A stretch of 52,045 bases of DNA from Nemertoderma westbladi (GCA_032718475.1 JAUCBJ010001312.1:1-52045), one strand, 5' to 3'; positions 31,792 to 47,249 are shown, counted from the first letter of the stretch. The notes: generated by a model from the letters alone, not told the origin. Numbers and translations are program-made.

Positions 31792-32072
31792 TTATTACAA
31801 AAAATGTTGTTTTCCGCTGGAATATGTATGTAGATATTCTGTAGATATTAGATGCTGTTCTAATCCCGCAGAATTCTATTAGATTCTGCGATACTAAATT
31901 CTGTACTTGTTATTCGTATATACAATAATATACATAATATATAATGTATACATAAACAATAAATATACCCAAATGCACTCCAAACAAACATGCTGTGAGT
32001 TTAAACCATCTCATATAAAATGAATAAATTATATATTAACTATTTTAAATGATATTATTATTATCATTATAG

Positions 32073-32201
32073 TATGCACTGAACTACCAGACGACAATTC
32101 GAACTGCGCAGGTTGGGCTGCTATTGGGGAATGCGCAGCCAACGCTGGTTACATGCACGTTCACTGTCAGACCAGTTGCGATTACTGTCAGGATGGTGGA
32201 G
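32073..32201 (+). CDS. EGF/ShKT gene, exon D: ShKT module 3
   Basis: The exon is 129 nt, phase 1-1, with acceptor ATCATTATAG and donor GTAAGT. Six cysteines are conserved (AGWAAIGEC, GYMHVHC, SCDYC). It is followed by an intron of about 14.9 kb that holds the large 34-bp satellite array. Confidence 0.85.
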
Positions 32202-33109
32202 GTAAGTACAATATTGTTACATCAACAGAAGTAGCCGCCTGACTCTCCTTTAATTCACCTCAGAGGCTTATATTGATGAAAGGATATGTCAGTTTAAGTA
32301 AAATTACTGTAATCCCGACAAATTACACACAAACACTTTTTCTTACATTTTTTTCTTACATTTTTTTCTTACATTTTTTAAATAAACAATAAGATGGATA
32401 ATTTGCATAATAAAATGACATGGTTCTAGTTAGTAAGTAATGTGAACAATAGATTATTTCAACTCAATAATTAGCATCATGTATATCTGTAATCAATATT
32501 CAATGACGTCGATAATCAATACACAGTCATATGGAAATAGAAAATTACAAACTAACAAAATCACCTCCAAAAATATATCATTAAATAATGAGTATCAGCC
32601 CCCCCCCCCCCCCCCAAAAAAAAAAAATATAGGCCCTATCAATAAAATAAAGTAGGCCTAGATATATAACCTTATAATATGCTTGGCTTATTAATATCTA
32701 CCACTAATTCAGTTATCTATTTTCCTTGCTGATTATTCGAGACTTCATGATATAGTTCCCAATTTCCTTAAAGCATATTATATTCTGTACATCACCGATG
32801 CTCTACTGAAATGTTTTGGGCGGCCTGATAAAATTATTGGCTGAGCTTTTAGTCTTGATGTCCCATTTGTTTTCTTCTGTGAGGACATATCTCAATCTTC
32901 CATATTATTATGAGAAAACGGTGTTGTAGTTCATCTTGGAGGATAAGAAACCCCATTTAACCTTTACTATCTAGATTGTCAAATATGTTATTGGTTGAAA
33001 CTTTATCGGATAAAATGTCATCATATTGATTGTTACAATGCTGTTTTCCTAGGAAGTTCCCAGCTTGATTTACTTGTTAAAATTTCATATGATCTATGAG
33101 AGTTCATTT

Positions 33110-33250
33110 TGGACTGGTGTCTCATCAGTTTCTGATCCAGGTATTCTTTTCTGCCTGTACTACTGCTGTCCAACTGGCGACTGGTGTCTCTTCAGTTTCT
33201 GATGCAGGTACTGTTTTCTTTTCTGCCTGTACTACTGGCTTGTCCCACTG
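33110..33250. repeat. Two-copy tandem repeat (~75 bp)
   Basis: Two copies of a unit starting GACTGGTGTCTC and including TTTTCTGCCTGTACTACTG lie within the long intron. Nothing coding is recognised. Confidence 0.7.
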
Positions 33251-34104
33251 GCTTTGTTTTCTTTTTCATTTTTTAGCTTCGTTTTGGTTCTCGAATTTTT
33301 CCCTTTTTCAGTTGGCTTGAGATATGGTTGTTTACATTCATTAGTCGTTCTGTCATTTTTGTTTGGTGAATGCATTCCAAATTCTTCGACTATAGGTCTA
33401 TACGACATCTGAATCTCAAATCTTGAATTTTAGCTTCAAAAAATTATTTCTAATTCTTTGAAATTGATTTGCTTCCATAAACAAAGTCAACATCTTATGC
33501 CAATTCAGCAATATTACGTCTATTTGTTAATGTAATATATCACTCGTCATGTCTTTGAAAAGCAGTTTCTAAAACGAGTAATTTCTAAAACGTATAAAAA
33601 GGCCGTTAGCGATTTTTAAAATGTATCACATCCACATGGATTCTGTTGCTTATGATATCATTCTACCATTTTGATAAAGTCATCTGATGTTTTCACAGTG
33701 TCCATCCGGCTCATGTGATATGTTTGTTTTACCTGATCTTGTATTTGATATTGTTCTATTCCAGATTCAGATCTTCGATGTACATAATTCGCCTCATCTG
33801 TAGGTTAAATATCATATCAAGAGGATTGACGGATTGAACTTATTGTTAATCAAACACAAACTGGAAGTGAATTATCTGAAAATCCCCACACACTCTTTTA
33901 ACCAGCTTTTTTGTCAGCTTTCACTGATGTTTTCATGATGAACCCAGATTGCTGGAGAATTCAGAACTGTATATATGACCATACACGAAGTGGGGCCTTC
34001 GCGCAGCACGTGACTTAAATTTAATTTAAGTACTAATTCGAAAGTATTACTGTATTAGCAAATTTTAAGCAGATTTCGCCTAATCACTTTTTACCTCTTT
34101 CATT

Positions 34105-35190
34105 TCTATTCAGACATTTCTGACTCTAGCGGTATAGTGAGAACTGAAGATGGATTAGGGTTTCCAGCCCCACAAAGACACAGCCTATGGATGAATAGTA
34201 CATACGTACATCGGCCAAGTTTCATCTTGAATAACGGATAACGAAATGAGAGACGGATCTCACTTTCAGAAATTTCGTCGTATAGCGGCAGACCGATTAA
34301 ATCTCCCCCCCCCCCCCCCCCCCCCCACAAAGACGCAGCATGTGGTCCAGAATATATGGCAAGATTCAGCTTAAACTGATTAAAATCAATGAGACGGGAG
34401 AATCTATTCACTTTCAGGCATAAAGTAGTCCTATAGCGGGTGACTGTTGAACTGATTTTCAACAAAACAAATTTTCAACTTGGCAGCTTTAAATTCGACA
34501 AAGTTATAAGCATGTCAATATCATAACGACGACAACGATTTCACTTTCAGACATTTGGCCCTCTAGCGGCAGACTGGAGAACTGCAGATGGATTCGCCTC
34601 CTTTGAATGTCACAGCTAATGGTCTAATACATATCTGCCAAGTTTCAGCTTAAACGGATTAAAAGCAAAGAAATGGGAGGGCATTTAATGTTTAGACATG
34701 TGGCCCTCTAGCGGGAGACCATTGCACTGATGGTGTCTGAAAGTCTCTCAAAAATCTCAACTTTAGCTCATATTGATACCTACAAATTTTCCACTTGGCA
34801 GCTTTAAATCCGACAAAGTTATTAGCATGTCAAAATCGTAACGACGACAACGATTTCACTTTCAGACCTTTGGCCCTCTAGCGGCAGACTGGAGAACTGC
34901 AGATGGATTCGCCTCCTTTGAAAGTCACAGCTAATGGTCTAATACATATCTGCCAAGTTTCAGCTTAAACGGATTAAAAGCAAAGAAATGGGAGGGCATT
35001 TAATGTTTAGACATGTGGCCCTCTAGCGGGAGACCATTGCACTGATGGTGTCTGAAAGTCTCTCAAAAATCTCAACTTTTGCTCATATTGATACCTCAAA
35101 TTTTCAACTTGGCAGCTTTAAATCCGACAAAGTTATTAGCATGTCAAAATCGTAACGACGACGACGACGACAACGACGACGACGACGACA
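34105..35190. repeat. ~314-bp tandem repeat with CCCTCTAGCGG motif
   Basis: TTGGCAGCTTTAAA recurs at about 34480, 34795 and 35109 (period about 314-315 bp). Each unit has a block GGCCCTCTAGCGG twice and an (ACG)n tract at its end. A more diverged copy lies at 34105-34440, interrupted by a run of 22 C (34305-34326). No gene is present. Confidence 0.8.
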
Positions 35191-36472
35191 ACTATTTGCA
35201 TAAATTGACCCACCCCCTAACAGTGTCAATTCGCTAAGGCTCCGCCAACTTCGTGGCTCGCCCCACATGCTGTGTAGATTTGTTTGGCCAGGAAATTGTC
35301 GCATTCTGTGAGGTGATGTCCATTTAACCTTCTCTACAGGGGTAGTTGTCAAGGACATCGCAGATTGAGTTGATGATTATGTTTATACTAACAGAAAGAT
35401 AGAATTGTGTGTCATCATTCAGAGGATCCAGAATGTGCACTTCTGTTTTGAGTGGATCAGCAATGTTGCCTATATTGAAAGTTTGTTTTCTATTAATAAA
35501 TAAAGGCTGGACTTAAGTTATTGCTTACAGTTTAATTGATATTAACCATTTCTTCCAGCCAAACAACGGTACAACTGTACCTAGGTGGTGTTCCCCCTGT
35601 TTATATTTTATTCTTTAAAATTAAACTGAGTGTTTTAAATAAAATAAAACTTACAGACACGCTGAATGTGATGGTACACTACCAGTAGTACAACAATGTG
35701 ACACTTGATACTTTTACCAACACAGTAGAAATTCAAATTCAAAACAAACAGTAAAACTTATCGATCCGGTACAATAGGCCTACATGTTACTTCCGGCTAG
35801 CGGAACTATATTAAATTATCGAGAAGCAATATGGATGATGAAATCCCTGCCCATTAATACAGGTACCTATATTTTGTAGAAAATTATTACAATAAAAAGT
35901 ATATTACAATAAAAACAATATAACACATCAAATTGAAACTGGTTTCGAATGGCCTAATCGCATAGAAGTAACAATGTGGTATATTCTTGTATGTGGTACA
36001 TGCCCACAGTATATCCAAGTCACATCACTCCCACTGTAATGCGATCGTTTTCGATAGCGCAAATTTTTGCAAATTCAAAAATATTATAACTTTATTTCTA
36101 GTGAAAACTGAATTATTAAGAAAAAATAAAAAATATTTTTTTTCTATATATTTGGAAAATATACCGGATGTAGTAGAAAGTGCTACAATCTCTTACTGCA
36201 AATACTATCTCTGCAAATAAAACATCACAGATATGGATGTCCACAAATTTATGAAAGCTCTAGCACAAATTCAACTTTGTAATGCTGGATATTTTGCTTT
36301 TCCTGGCGTTACTTACAGGATGGTCCCAGTAACAACCACTACTGTAACGCTACTAGACTGAATATGAATCAAAGCAAAATATGACGTTTCTGTTTATTTT
36401 TTGAAATATGACTTTCAATTTTTCTCAATAAATAGGGATACATGGCCATTTGATGACAATGGCAGCAAAATG
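35191..36472. other. Intron sequence without recognisable feature
   Basis: AT-rich intronic DNA between the 314-bp repeat and the 34-bp satellite; no exon or repeat family was recognised apart from one TAGGCCTA at 35775. Confidence 0.4.
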
Positions 36473-39400
36473 GTAGGCCTACAGTACATAAGTATATACA
36501 ACAGTAGTAGGCCTACATTACATAAGTATATACAACAGTAGTAGGCCTACAGTACATAAGTATATACAACAGTAGTAGGCCTACAGTACATAAGTATATA
36601 CAACAGTAGTAGGCCTACAGTACATAAGTATATACAACAGTAGTAGGCCTACAGTACATAAGTATATACAACAGTAGTAGGCCTACAGTACATAAGTATA
36701 TACAACAGTAGTAGGCCTACAGTACATAAGTATATACAACAGTAGTAGGCCTACAGTACATAAGTATATACAACAGTAGTAGGCCTACAGTACATAAGTA
36801 TATACAACAGTAGTAGGCCTACAGTACATAAGTATATACAACATTAGTAGGCCTACAGTACATAAGTATATACAACATTAGTAGGCCTACAGTACATAAG
36901 TATATACAACATTAGTAGGCCTACAGTACATAAGTATATACAACATTAGTAGGCCTACAGTACATAAGTATATACAACATTAGTAGGCCTACAGTACATA
37001 AGTATATACAACAGTAGTAGGCCTACAGTACATAAGTATATACAACATTAGTAGGCCTACAGTACATAAGTATATACAACAGTAGTAGGCCTACAGTACA
37101 TAAGTATATACAACATTAGTAGGCCTACAGTACATAAGTATATACAACAGTAGTAGGCGGACAGTACATAAGTATATACAACAGTAGTAGGCCTACAGTA
37201 CATAAGTATATACAACAGTAGTAGGCCTACAGTACATAAGTATATACAACATTAGTAGGCCTACAGTACATAAGTATATACAACAGTAGTAGGCCTACAG
37301 TACATAAGTATATACAACATTAGTAGGCCTACAGTACATAAGTATATACAACAGTAGTAGGCCTACAGTACATAAGTATATACAACATTAGTAGGCCTAC
37401 AGTACATAAGTATATACAACAGTAGTAGGCCTACAGTACATAAGTATATACAACAGTAGTAGGCCTACAGCAGTACATAAGTATATACAACAGTAGTAGG
37501 CCTACAGTACATAAGTATATACAACAGTAGTAGGCCTACAGTACATAAGTATATACAACAGTAGTAGGCCTACAGTACATAAGTATATACAACATTAGTA
37601 GGCCTACAGTACATAAGTATATACAACAGTAGTAGGCCTACAGTACATAAGTATATACAACAGTAGTAGGCCTACAGTACATAAGTATATACAACATTAG
37701 TAGGCCTACAGTACATAAGTATATACAACAGTAGTAGGCCTACAGTACATAAGTATATACAACATTAGTAGGCCTACAGTACATAAGTATATACAACATT
37801 AGTAGGCCTACAGTACATAAGTATATACAACATTAGTAGGCCTACAGTACATAAGTATATACAACAGTAGTAGGCCTACAGTACATAAGTATATACAACA
37901 GTAGTAGGCCTACAGTACATAAGTATATACAACAGTAGTAGGCCTACAGTACATAAGTATATACAACAGTAGTAGGCCTACATTACATAAGTATATACAA
38001 CAGTAGTAGGCCTACAGTACATAAGTATATACAACAGTAGTAGGCCTACAGTACATAAGTATATACAACAGTAGTAGGCCTACAGTACATAAGTATATAC
38101 AACAGTAGTAGGCCTACAGTACATAAGTATATACAACAGTAGTAGGCCTACAGTACATAAGTATATACAACATTAGTAGGCCTACAGTACATAAGTATAT
38201 ACAACAGTAGTAGGCCTACAGTACATAAGTATATACAACAGTAGTAGGCCTACAGTACATAAGTATATACAACATTAGTAGGCCTACAGTACATAAGTAT
38301 ATACAACAGTAGTAGGCCTACAGTACATAAGTATATACAACAGTAGTAGGCCTACAGTACATAAGTATATACAACATTAGTAGGCCTACAGTACATAAGT
38401 ATATACAACATTAGTAGGCCTACAGTACATAAGTATATACAACAGTAGTAGGCCTACAGTACATAAGTATATACAACATTAGTAGGCCTACAGTACATAA
38501 GTATATACAACAGTAGTAGGCCTACAGTACATAAGTATATACAACATTAGTAGGCCTACAGTACATAAGTATATACAACAGTAGTAGGCCTACAGTACAT
38601 AAGTATATACAACAGTAGTAGGCCTACAGTACATAAGTATATACAACATTAGTAGGCCTACAGTACATAAGTATATACAACAGTAGTAGGCCTACAGTAC
38701 ATAAGTATATACAACAGTAGTAGGCCTACAGTACATAAGTATATACAACAGTAGTAGGCCTACAGTACAGTACATAAGTATATACAACAGTAGTAGGCCT
38801 ACAGTACAGTACATAAGTATATACAACATTAGTAGGCCTACAGTACATAAGTATATACAACAGTAGTAGGCCTACAGTACATAAGTATATACAACATTAG
38901 TAGGCCTACAGTACATAAGTATATACAACATTAGTAGGCCTACAGTACATAAGTATATACAACAGTAGTAGGCCTACAGTACAGTACATAAGTATATACA
39001 ACAGTAGTAGGCCTACAGTACAGTACATAAGTATATACAACATTAGTAGGCCTACAGTACATAAGTATATACAACAGTAGTAGGCCTACAGTACATAAGT
39101 ATATACAACAGTAGTAGGCCTACAGTACAGTACATAAGTATATACAACATTAGTAGGCCTACAGTACATAAGTATATACAACAGTAGTAGGCCTACAGTA
39201 CATAAGTATATACAACAGTAGTAGGCCTACAGTACATAAGTATATACAACATTAGTAGGCCTACAGTACATAAGTATATACAACATTAGTAGGCCTACAG
39301 TACATAAGTATATACAACATTAGTAGGCCTACAGTACATAAGTATATACAACAGTAGTAGGCCTACAGTACAGTACATAAGTATATACAACAGTAGTAGG

Positions 39401-42400
39401 CCTACAGTACAGTACATAAGTATATACAACATTAGTAGGCCTACAGTACATAAGTATATACAACATTAGTAGGCCTACAGTACATAAGTATATACAACAG
39501 TAGTAGGCCGACAGTACATAAGTATATACAACATTAGTAGGCCTACAGTACATAAGTATATACAACAGTAGTAGGCCTACAGTACAGTACATAAGTATAT
39601 ACAACATTAGTAGGCCTACAGTACATAAGTATATACAACAGTAGTAGGCCTACAGTACATAAGTATATACAACAGTAGTAGGCCTACAGTACAGTACATA
39701 AGTATATACAACATTAGTAGGCCTACAGTACATAAGTATATACAACAGTAGTAGGCCTACAGTACATAAGTATATACAACAGTAGTAGGCCTACAGTACA
39801 TAAGTATATACAACATTAGTAGGCCTACAGTACATAAGTATATACAACATTAGTAGGCCTACAGTACATAAGTATATACAACATTAGTAGGCCTACAGTA
39901 CATAAGTATATACAACAGTAGTAGGCCTACAGTACATAAGTATATACAACAGTAGTAGGCCTACAGTACATAAGTATATACAACAGTAGTAGGCCTACAG
40001 TACATAAGTATATACAACATTAGTAGGCCTACAGTACATAAGTATATACAACATTAGTAGGCCTACAGTACATAAGTATATACAACAGTAGTAGGCCTAC
40101 AGTACATAAGTATATACAACAGTAGTAGGCCTACAGTACATAAGTATATACAACAGTAGTAGGCCTACAGTACATAAGTATATACAACATTAGTAGGCCT
40201 ACAGTACATAAGTATATACAACATTAGTAGGCCTACAGTACATAAGTATATACAACAGTAGTAGGCCTACAGTACATAAGTATATACAACAGTAGTAGGC
40301 CGACAGTACATAAGTATATACAACAGTAGTAGGCCTACAGTACATAAGTATATACAACAGTAGTAGGCCTACAGTACATAAGTATATACAACAGTAGTAG
40401 GCCTACAGTACATAAGTATATACAACAGTAGTAGGCCTACAGTACATAAGTATATACAACATTAGTAGGCCTACAGTACATAAGTATATACAACAGTAGT
40501 AGGCCTACAGTACATAAGTATATACAACAGTAGTAGGCCTACAGTACATAAGTATATACAACATTAGTAGGCCTACAGTACATAAGTATATACAACAGTA
40601 GTAGGCCTACAGTACATAAGTATATACAACAGTAGTAGGCCTACAGTACATAAGTATATACAACAGTAGTAGGCCTACAGTACATAAGTATATACAACAG
40701 TAGTAGGCCTACAGTACATAAGTATATACAACAGTAGTAGGCCTACAGTACATAAGTATATACAACATTAGTAGGCCTACAGTACATAAGTATATACAAC
40801 AGTAGTAGGCCTACAGTACAGTACATAAGTATATACAACAGTAGTAGGCCTACAGTACAGTACATAAGTATATACAACATTAGTAGGCCTACAGTACATA
40901 AGTATATACAACATTAGTAGGCGGACAGTACATAAGTATATACAACAGTAGTAGGCCTACAGTACATAAGTATATACAACATTAGTAGGCCTACAGTACA
41001 TAAGTATATACAACATTAGTAGGCCTACAGTACATAAGTATATACAACATTAGTAGGCGGACAGTACATAAGTATATACAACAGTAGTAGGCCTACAGTA
41101 CATAAGTATATACAACAGTAGTAGGCCTACAGTACATAAGTATATACAACAGTAGTAGGCCTACAGTACATAAGTATATACAACATTAGTAGGCGGACAG
41201 TACATAAGTATATACAACAGTAGTAGGCCTACAGTACAGTACATAAGTATATACAACAGTAGTAGGCCTACAGTACATAAGTATATACAACATTAGTAGG
41301 CCTACAGTACATAAGTATATACAACATTAGTAGGCCTACAGTACATAAGTATATACAACAGTAGTAGGCCTACAGTACATAAGTATATACAACAGTAGTA
41401 GGCCTACAGTACAGTACATAAGTATATACAACAGTAGTAGGCCTACAGTACATAAGTATATACAACATTAGTAGGCCTACAGTACATAAGTATATACAAC
41501 AGTAGTAGGCCTACAGTACATAAGTATATACAACATTAGTAGGCGGACAGTACATAAGTATATACAACAGTAGTAGGCCTACAGTACAGTACATAAGTAT
41601 ATACAACAGTAGTAGGCCTACAGTACATAAGTATATACAACAGTAGTAGGCCTACAGTACATAAGTATATACAACAGTAGTAGGCCTACAGTACATAAGT
41701 ATATACAACATTAGTAGGCCTACAGTACATAAGTATATACAACAGTAGTAGGCCTACAGTACATAAGTATATACAACAGTAGTAGGCCTACAGTACATAA
41801 GTATATACAACAGTAGTAGGCCTACAGTACATAAGTATATACAACAGTAGTAGGCCTACAGTACATAAGTATATACAACAGTAGTAGGCCTACAGTACAT
41901 AAGTATATACAACAGTAGTAGGCCTACAGTACATAAGTATATACAACAGTAGTAGGCCTACAGTACATAAGTATATACAACAGTAGTAGGCCTACAGTAC
42001 ATAAGTATATACAACATTAGTAGGCCTACAGTACATAAGTATATACAACAGTAGTAGGCCTACAGTACATAAGTATATACAACAGTAGTAGGCCTACAGT
42101 ACATAAGTATATACAACAGTAGTAGGCCTACAGTACATAAGTATATACAACATTAGTAGGCCTACAGTACATAAGTATATACAACAGTAGTAGGCCTACA
42201 GTACATAAGTATATACAACAGTAGTAGGCCTACAGTACATAAGTATATACAACAGTAGTAGGCCTACAGTACATAAGTATATACAACATTAGTAGGCCTA
42301 CAGTACATAAGTATATACAACAGTAGTAGGCCTACAGTACATAAGTATATACAACAGTAGTAGGCCTACAGTACATAAGTATATACAACAGTAGTAGGCC

Positions 42401-45400
42401 TACAGTACATAAGTATATACAACAGTAGTAGGCCTACAGTACATAAGTATATACAACATTAGTAGGCCTACAGTACATAAGTATATACAACATTAGTAGG
42501 CCTACAGTACATAAGTATATACAACATTAGTAGGCCTACAGTACATAAGTATATACAACAGTAGTAGGCCTACAGTACATAAGTATATACAACAGTAGTA
42601 GGCCTACAGTACATAAGTATATACAACAGTAGTAGGCCTACAGTACATAAGTATATACAACAGTAGTAGGCCTACAGTACATAAGTATATACAACATTAG
42701 TAGGCCTACAGTACATAAGTATATACAACATTAGTAGGCCTACAGTACATAAGTATATACAACATTAGTAGGCCTACAGTACATAAGTATATACAACAGT
42801 AGTAGGCCTACATTACATAAGTATATACAACATTAGTAGGCCTACAGTACATAAGTATATACAACATTAGTAGGCCTACATTACATAAGTATATACAACA
42901 GTAGTAGGCCTACAGTACATAAGTATATACAACAGTAGTAGGCCTACAGTACATAAGTATATACAACATTAGTAGGCCTACAGTACATAAGTATATACAA
43001 CAGTAGTAGGCCTACAGTACATAAGTATATACAACATTAGTAGGCCTACAGTACATAAGTGTATACAACAGTAGTAGGCCTACAGTACATAAGTATATAC
43101 AACATTAGTAGGCGGACATTACATAAGTATATACAACATTAGTAGGCCTACAGTACATAAGTATATACAACAGTAGTAGGCCTACAGTACATAAGTATAT
43201 ACAACAGTAGTAGGCGGACATTACACAAGTATATACAACATTAGTAGGCCTACAGTACAGTACATAAGTATATACAACATTAGTAGGCGGACATTACACA
43301 AGTATATACAACATTAGTAGGCCTACAGTACAGTACATAAGTATATACAACATTAGTAGGCCTACAGTACATAAGTATATACAACATTAGTAGGCCTACA
43401 GTACATAAGTGTATACAACATTAGTAGGCGGACATTACATAAGTATATACAACATTAGTAGGCCTACAGTACATAAGTATATACAACAGTAGTAGGCCTA
43501 CAGTACATAAGTATATACAACAGTAGTAGGCCTACAGTACAGTACATAAGTATATACAACAGTAGTAGGCCTACAGTACAGTACATAAGTATATACAACA
43601 GTAGTAGGCCTACAGTACATAAGTATATACAACAGTAGTAGGCCTACAGTACATAAGTATATACAACATTAGTAGGCCTACAGTACATAAGTGTATACAA
43701 CAGTAGTAGGCCTACAGTACATAAGTATATACAACATTAGTAGGCCTACAGTACATAAGTATATACAACAGTAGTAGGCCTACAGTACATAAGTATATAC
43801 AACATTAGTAGGCCTACAGTACATAAGTATATACAACATTAGTAGGCCTACATTACATAAGTATATACAACAGTAGTAGGCCTAGAGTACATAAGTATAT
43901 ACAACATTAGTAGGCCTACAGTACATAAGTATATACAACAGTAGTAGGCCTACAGTACATAAGTATATACAACATTAGTAGGCCTACAGTACATAAGTAT
44001 ATACAACAGTAGTAGACCTACAGTACAGTACATAAGTATATACAACAGTAGTAGGCCTACAGTACAGTACATAAGTATATACAACATTAGTAGGCCTACA
44101 TTACATAAGTATATACAACAGTAGTAGGCCTACAGTACATAAGTATATACAACATTAGTAGGCCTACAGTACATAAGTGTATACAACATTAGTAGGCGGA
44201 CAGTACATAAGTATATACAACAGTAGTAGGCCTAAAGTACAGTACATAAGTATATACAACAGTAGTAGGCCTACAGTACATAAGTATATACAACAGTAGT
44301 AGGCCTACAGTACATAAGTATATACAACAGTAGTAGGCCTACAGTACATAAGTATATACAACATTAGTAGGCCTACAGTACATAAGTATATACAACAGTA
44401 GTAGGCGGACATTACACAAGTATATACAACATTAGTAGGCCTACAGTACAGTACATAAGTATATACAACAGTAGTAGGCGGACATTACACAAGTATATAC
44501 AACATTAGTAGGCCTACAGTACAGTACATAAGTATATACAACAGTAGTAGGCCTACAGTACATAAGTATATACAACAGTAGTAGGCCTACAGTACATAAG
44601 TATATACAACAGTAGTAGGCCTACAGTACATAAGTATATACAACATTAGTAGGCCTACAGTACATAAGTATATACAACAGTAGTAGGCGGACATTACACA
44701 AGTATATACAACATTAGTAGGCCTACAGTACATAAGTATATACAACATTAGTAGGCGGACATTACACAAGTATATACAACATTAGTAGGCCTACAGTACA
44801 TAAGTATATACAACATTAGTAGGCCTACAGTACATAAGTATATACAACAGTAGTAGGCGGACAGTACATAAGTATATTCAACAGTAGTAGGCCTACAGTA
44901 CATAAGTATATACAACATTAGTAGGCCTACAGTACATAAGTGTATACAACAGTAGTAGGCCTACAGTACATAAGTATATACAACAGTAGTAGGCCTACAG
45001 TACATAAGTATATACAACATTAGTAGGCCTACAGTACATAAGTATATACAACAGTAGTAGGCCTACAGTACATAAGTATATACAACATTAGTAGGCCTAC
45101 AGTACATAAGTATATACAACATTAGTAGGCCTACATTACATAAGTATATACAACAGTAGTAGGCCTACAGTACATAAGTATATACAACATTAGTAGGCCT
45201 ACAGTACATAAGTATATACAACAGTAGTAGGCCTACCGTACATAAGTATATACAACAGTAGTAGGCCTACATTACATAAGTATATACAACATTAGTAGGC
45301 ATACAGTACATAAGTATATACAACATTAGTAGGCGGACAGTACATAAGTATATACAACAGTAGTAGGCCTACAGTACATAAGTATATACAACAGTAGTAG

Positions 45401-46980
45401 GCCTACAGTACATAAGTATATACAACAGTAGTAGGCCTACAGTACATAAGTATATACAACATTAGTAGGCCTACAGTACATAAGTATATACAACATTAGT
45501 AGGCCTACAGTACATAAGTATATACAACAGTAGTAGGCCTACAGTACATAAGTATATACAACATTAGTAGGCCTACAGTACATAAGTATATACAACAGTA
45601 GTAGGCCTACAGTACATAAGTATATACAACAGTAGTAGGCCTACAGTACATAAGTATATACAACATTAGTAGGCCTACAGTACATAAGTATATACAACAT
45701 TAGTAGGCCTACAGTACATAAGTATATACAACAGTAGTAGGCCTACAGTACATAAGTGTATACAACAGTAGTAGGCCTACAGTACATAAGTATATACAAC
45801 ATTAGTAGGCCTACAGTACATAAGTATATACAACAGTAGTAGGCCTACAGTACATAAGTATATACAACATTAGTAGGCCTACAGTACATAAGTATATACA
45901 ACATTAGTAGGCCTACAGTACATAAGTATATACAACATTAGTAGGCCTACAGTACATAAGTATATACAACAGTAGTAGGCCTACAGTACATAAGTATATA
46001 CAACATTAGTAGGCCTACAGTACATAAGTATATACAACATTAGTAGGCATACAGTACATAAGTATATACAACATTAGTAGGCGGACAGTACATAAGTATA
46101 TACAACAGTAGTAGGCCTACAGTACATAAGTATATACAACATTAGTAGGCCTACAGTACATAAGTATATACAACAGTAGTAGGCCTACAGTACATAAGTA
46201 TATACAACATTAGTAGGCCTACAGTACATAAGTATATACAACAGTAGTAGGCCTACAGTACATAAGTATATACAACAGTAGTAGGCCTACAGTACATAAG
46301 TATATACAACAGTAGTAGGCCTACATTACATAAGTATATACAACAGTAGTAGGCCTACAGTACATAAGTATATACAACAGTAGTAGGCCTACAGTACATA
46401 AGTATATACAACATTAGTAGGCCTACAGTACATAAGTATATACAACAGTAGTAGGCCTACAGTACAGTACATAAGTATATACAACAGTAGTAGGCCTACA
46501 GTACATAAGTATATACAACATTAGTAGGCCTACAGTACATAAGTATATACAACAGTAGTAGGCCTACATTACATAAGTATATACAACAGTAGTAGGCCTA
46601 CATTACATAAGTATATACAACAGTAGTAGGCCTACAGTACATAAGTATATACAACAGTAGTAGGCCTACAGTACATAAGTATATACAACAGTAGTAGGCC
46701 TACAGTACAGTACATAAGTATATACAACAGTAGTAGGCCTACAGTACATAAGTATATACAACATTAGTAGGCCTACATTACATAAGTATATACAACAGTA
46801 GTAGGCCTACAGTACATAAGTATATACAACAGTAGTAGGCCTACAGTACATAAGTATATACAACAGTAGTAGGCCTACAGTACATAAGTATATACAACAG
46901 TAGTAGGCCTACAGTACCTAAGTATATACAACAGTAGTAGGCCTACAGTACATAAGTATATACAACAGTAGTAGGCCTAC
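36473..46980. repeat. 34-bp satellite array, 10.5 kb, ~300 copies, intronic
   Basis: The unit is ACAGTACATAAGTATATACA followed by ACAGTAGTAGGCCT (34 bp). Each unit carries two perfect palindromes, GTATATAC and (across the unit border) GTAGGCCTAC. Recurrent variants are G or T in ACA[G/T]TAG, CAGTAC or CATTAC, GGCCTA or GGCGGA, and an extra CAGTA making a 39-bp unit. CATTAC, GGCGGA and GTGTATAC variants become more frequent after about 42800. Reading frames inside it are artefacts. The whole array sits in the intron between exons D and E. Confidence 0.95.
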
Positions 46981-47117
46981 ATACATCTATATCTATAACA
47001 TATATTTTACATTGACCTTTGCCTCTGACCATATTTTTTGTGTTGGACATATTATTTAAAACTGTCAATAAAAAAAAATGTATTTCCATTTATGTCTCGT
47101 ATTGCTTTCCATCACAG

Positions 47118-47249
47118 ACTGCGTCGAAGATATTGACAGAAACGAACACTGTCCAGGGTGGGCAGCAGCTAAGGAATGTATCAATAACCCATCCTACATG
47201 TACAACTACTGTCAAACCTCATGTGATTACTGCAGTGATGGGCCTGGAC
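47118..47249 (+). CDS. EGF/ShKT gene, exon E: ShKT module 4
   Basis: The exon is 132 nt (44 codons), phase 1-1, with acceptor TTCCATCACAG and donor GTAAGT. It encodes six cysteines (PGWAAAKEC, PSYMYNYC, SCDYC). It lies 137 bp after the end of the satellite array. The codon use and splice sites match exons B-D. Confidence 0.85.

Noticed and set aside
36473-46980. Regular direct repeats resembling a CRISPR array
   Set aside because: Units are contiguous without unique spacers, in an intron of a eukaryotic gene; it is a satellite. Frames at 39329-39607 and 44587-44769 are repeat artefacts.
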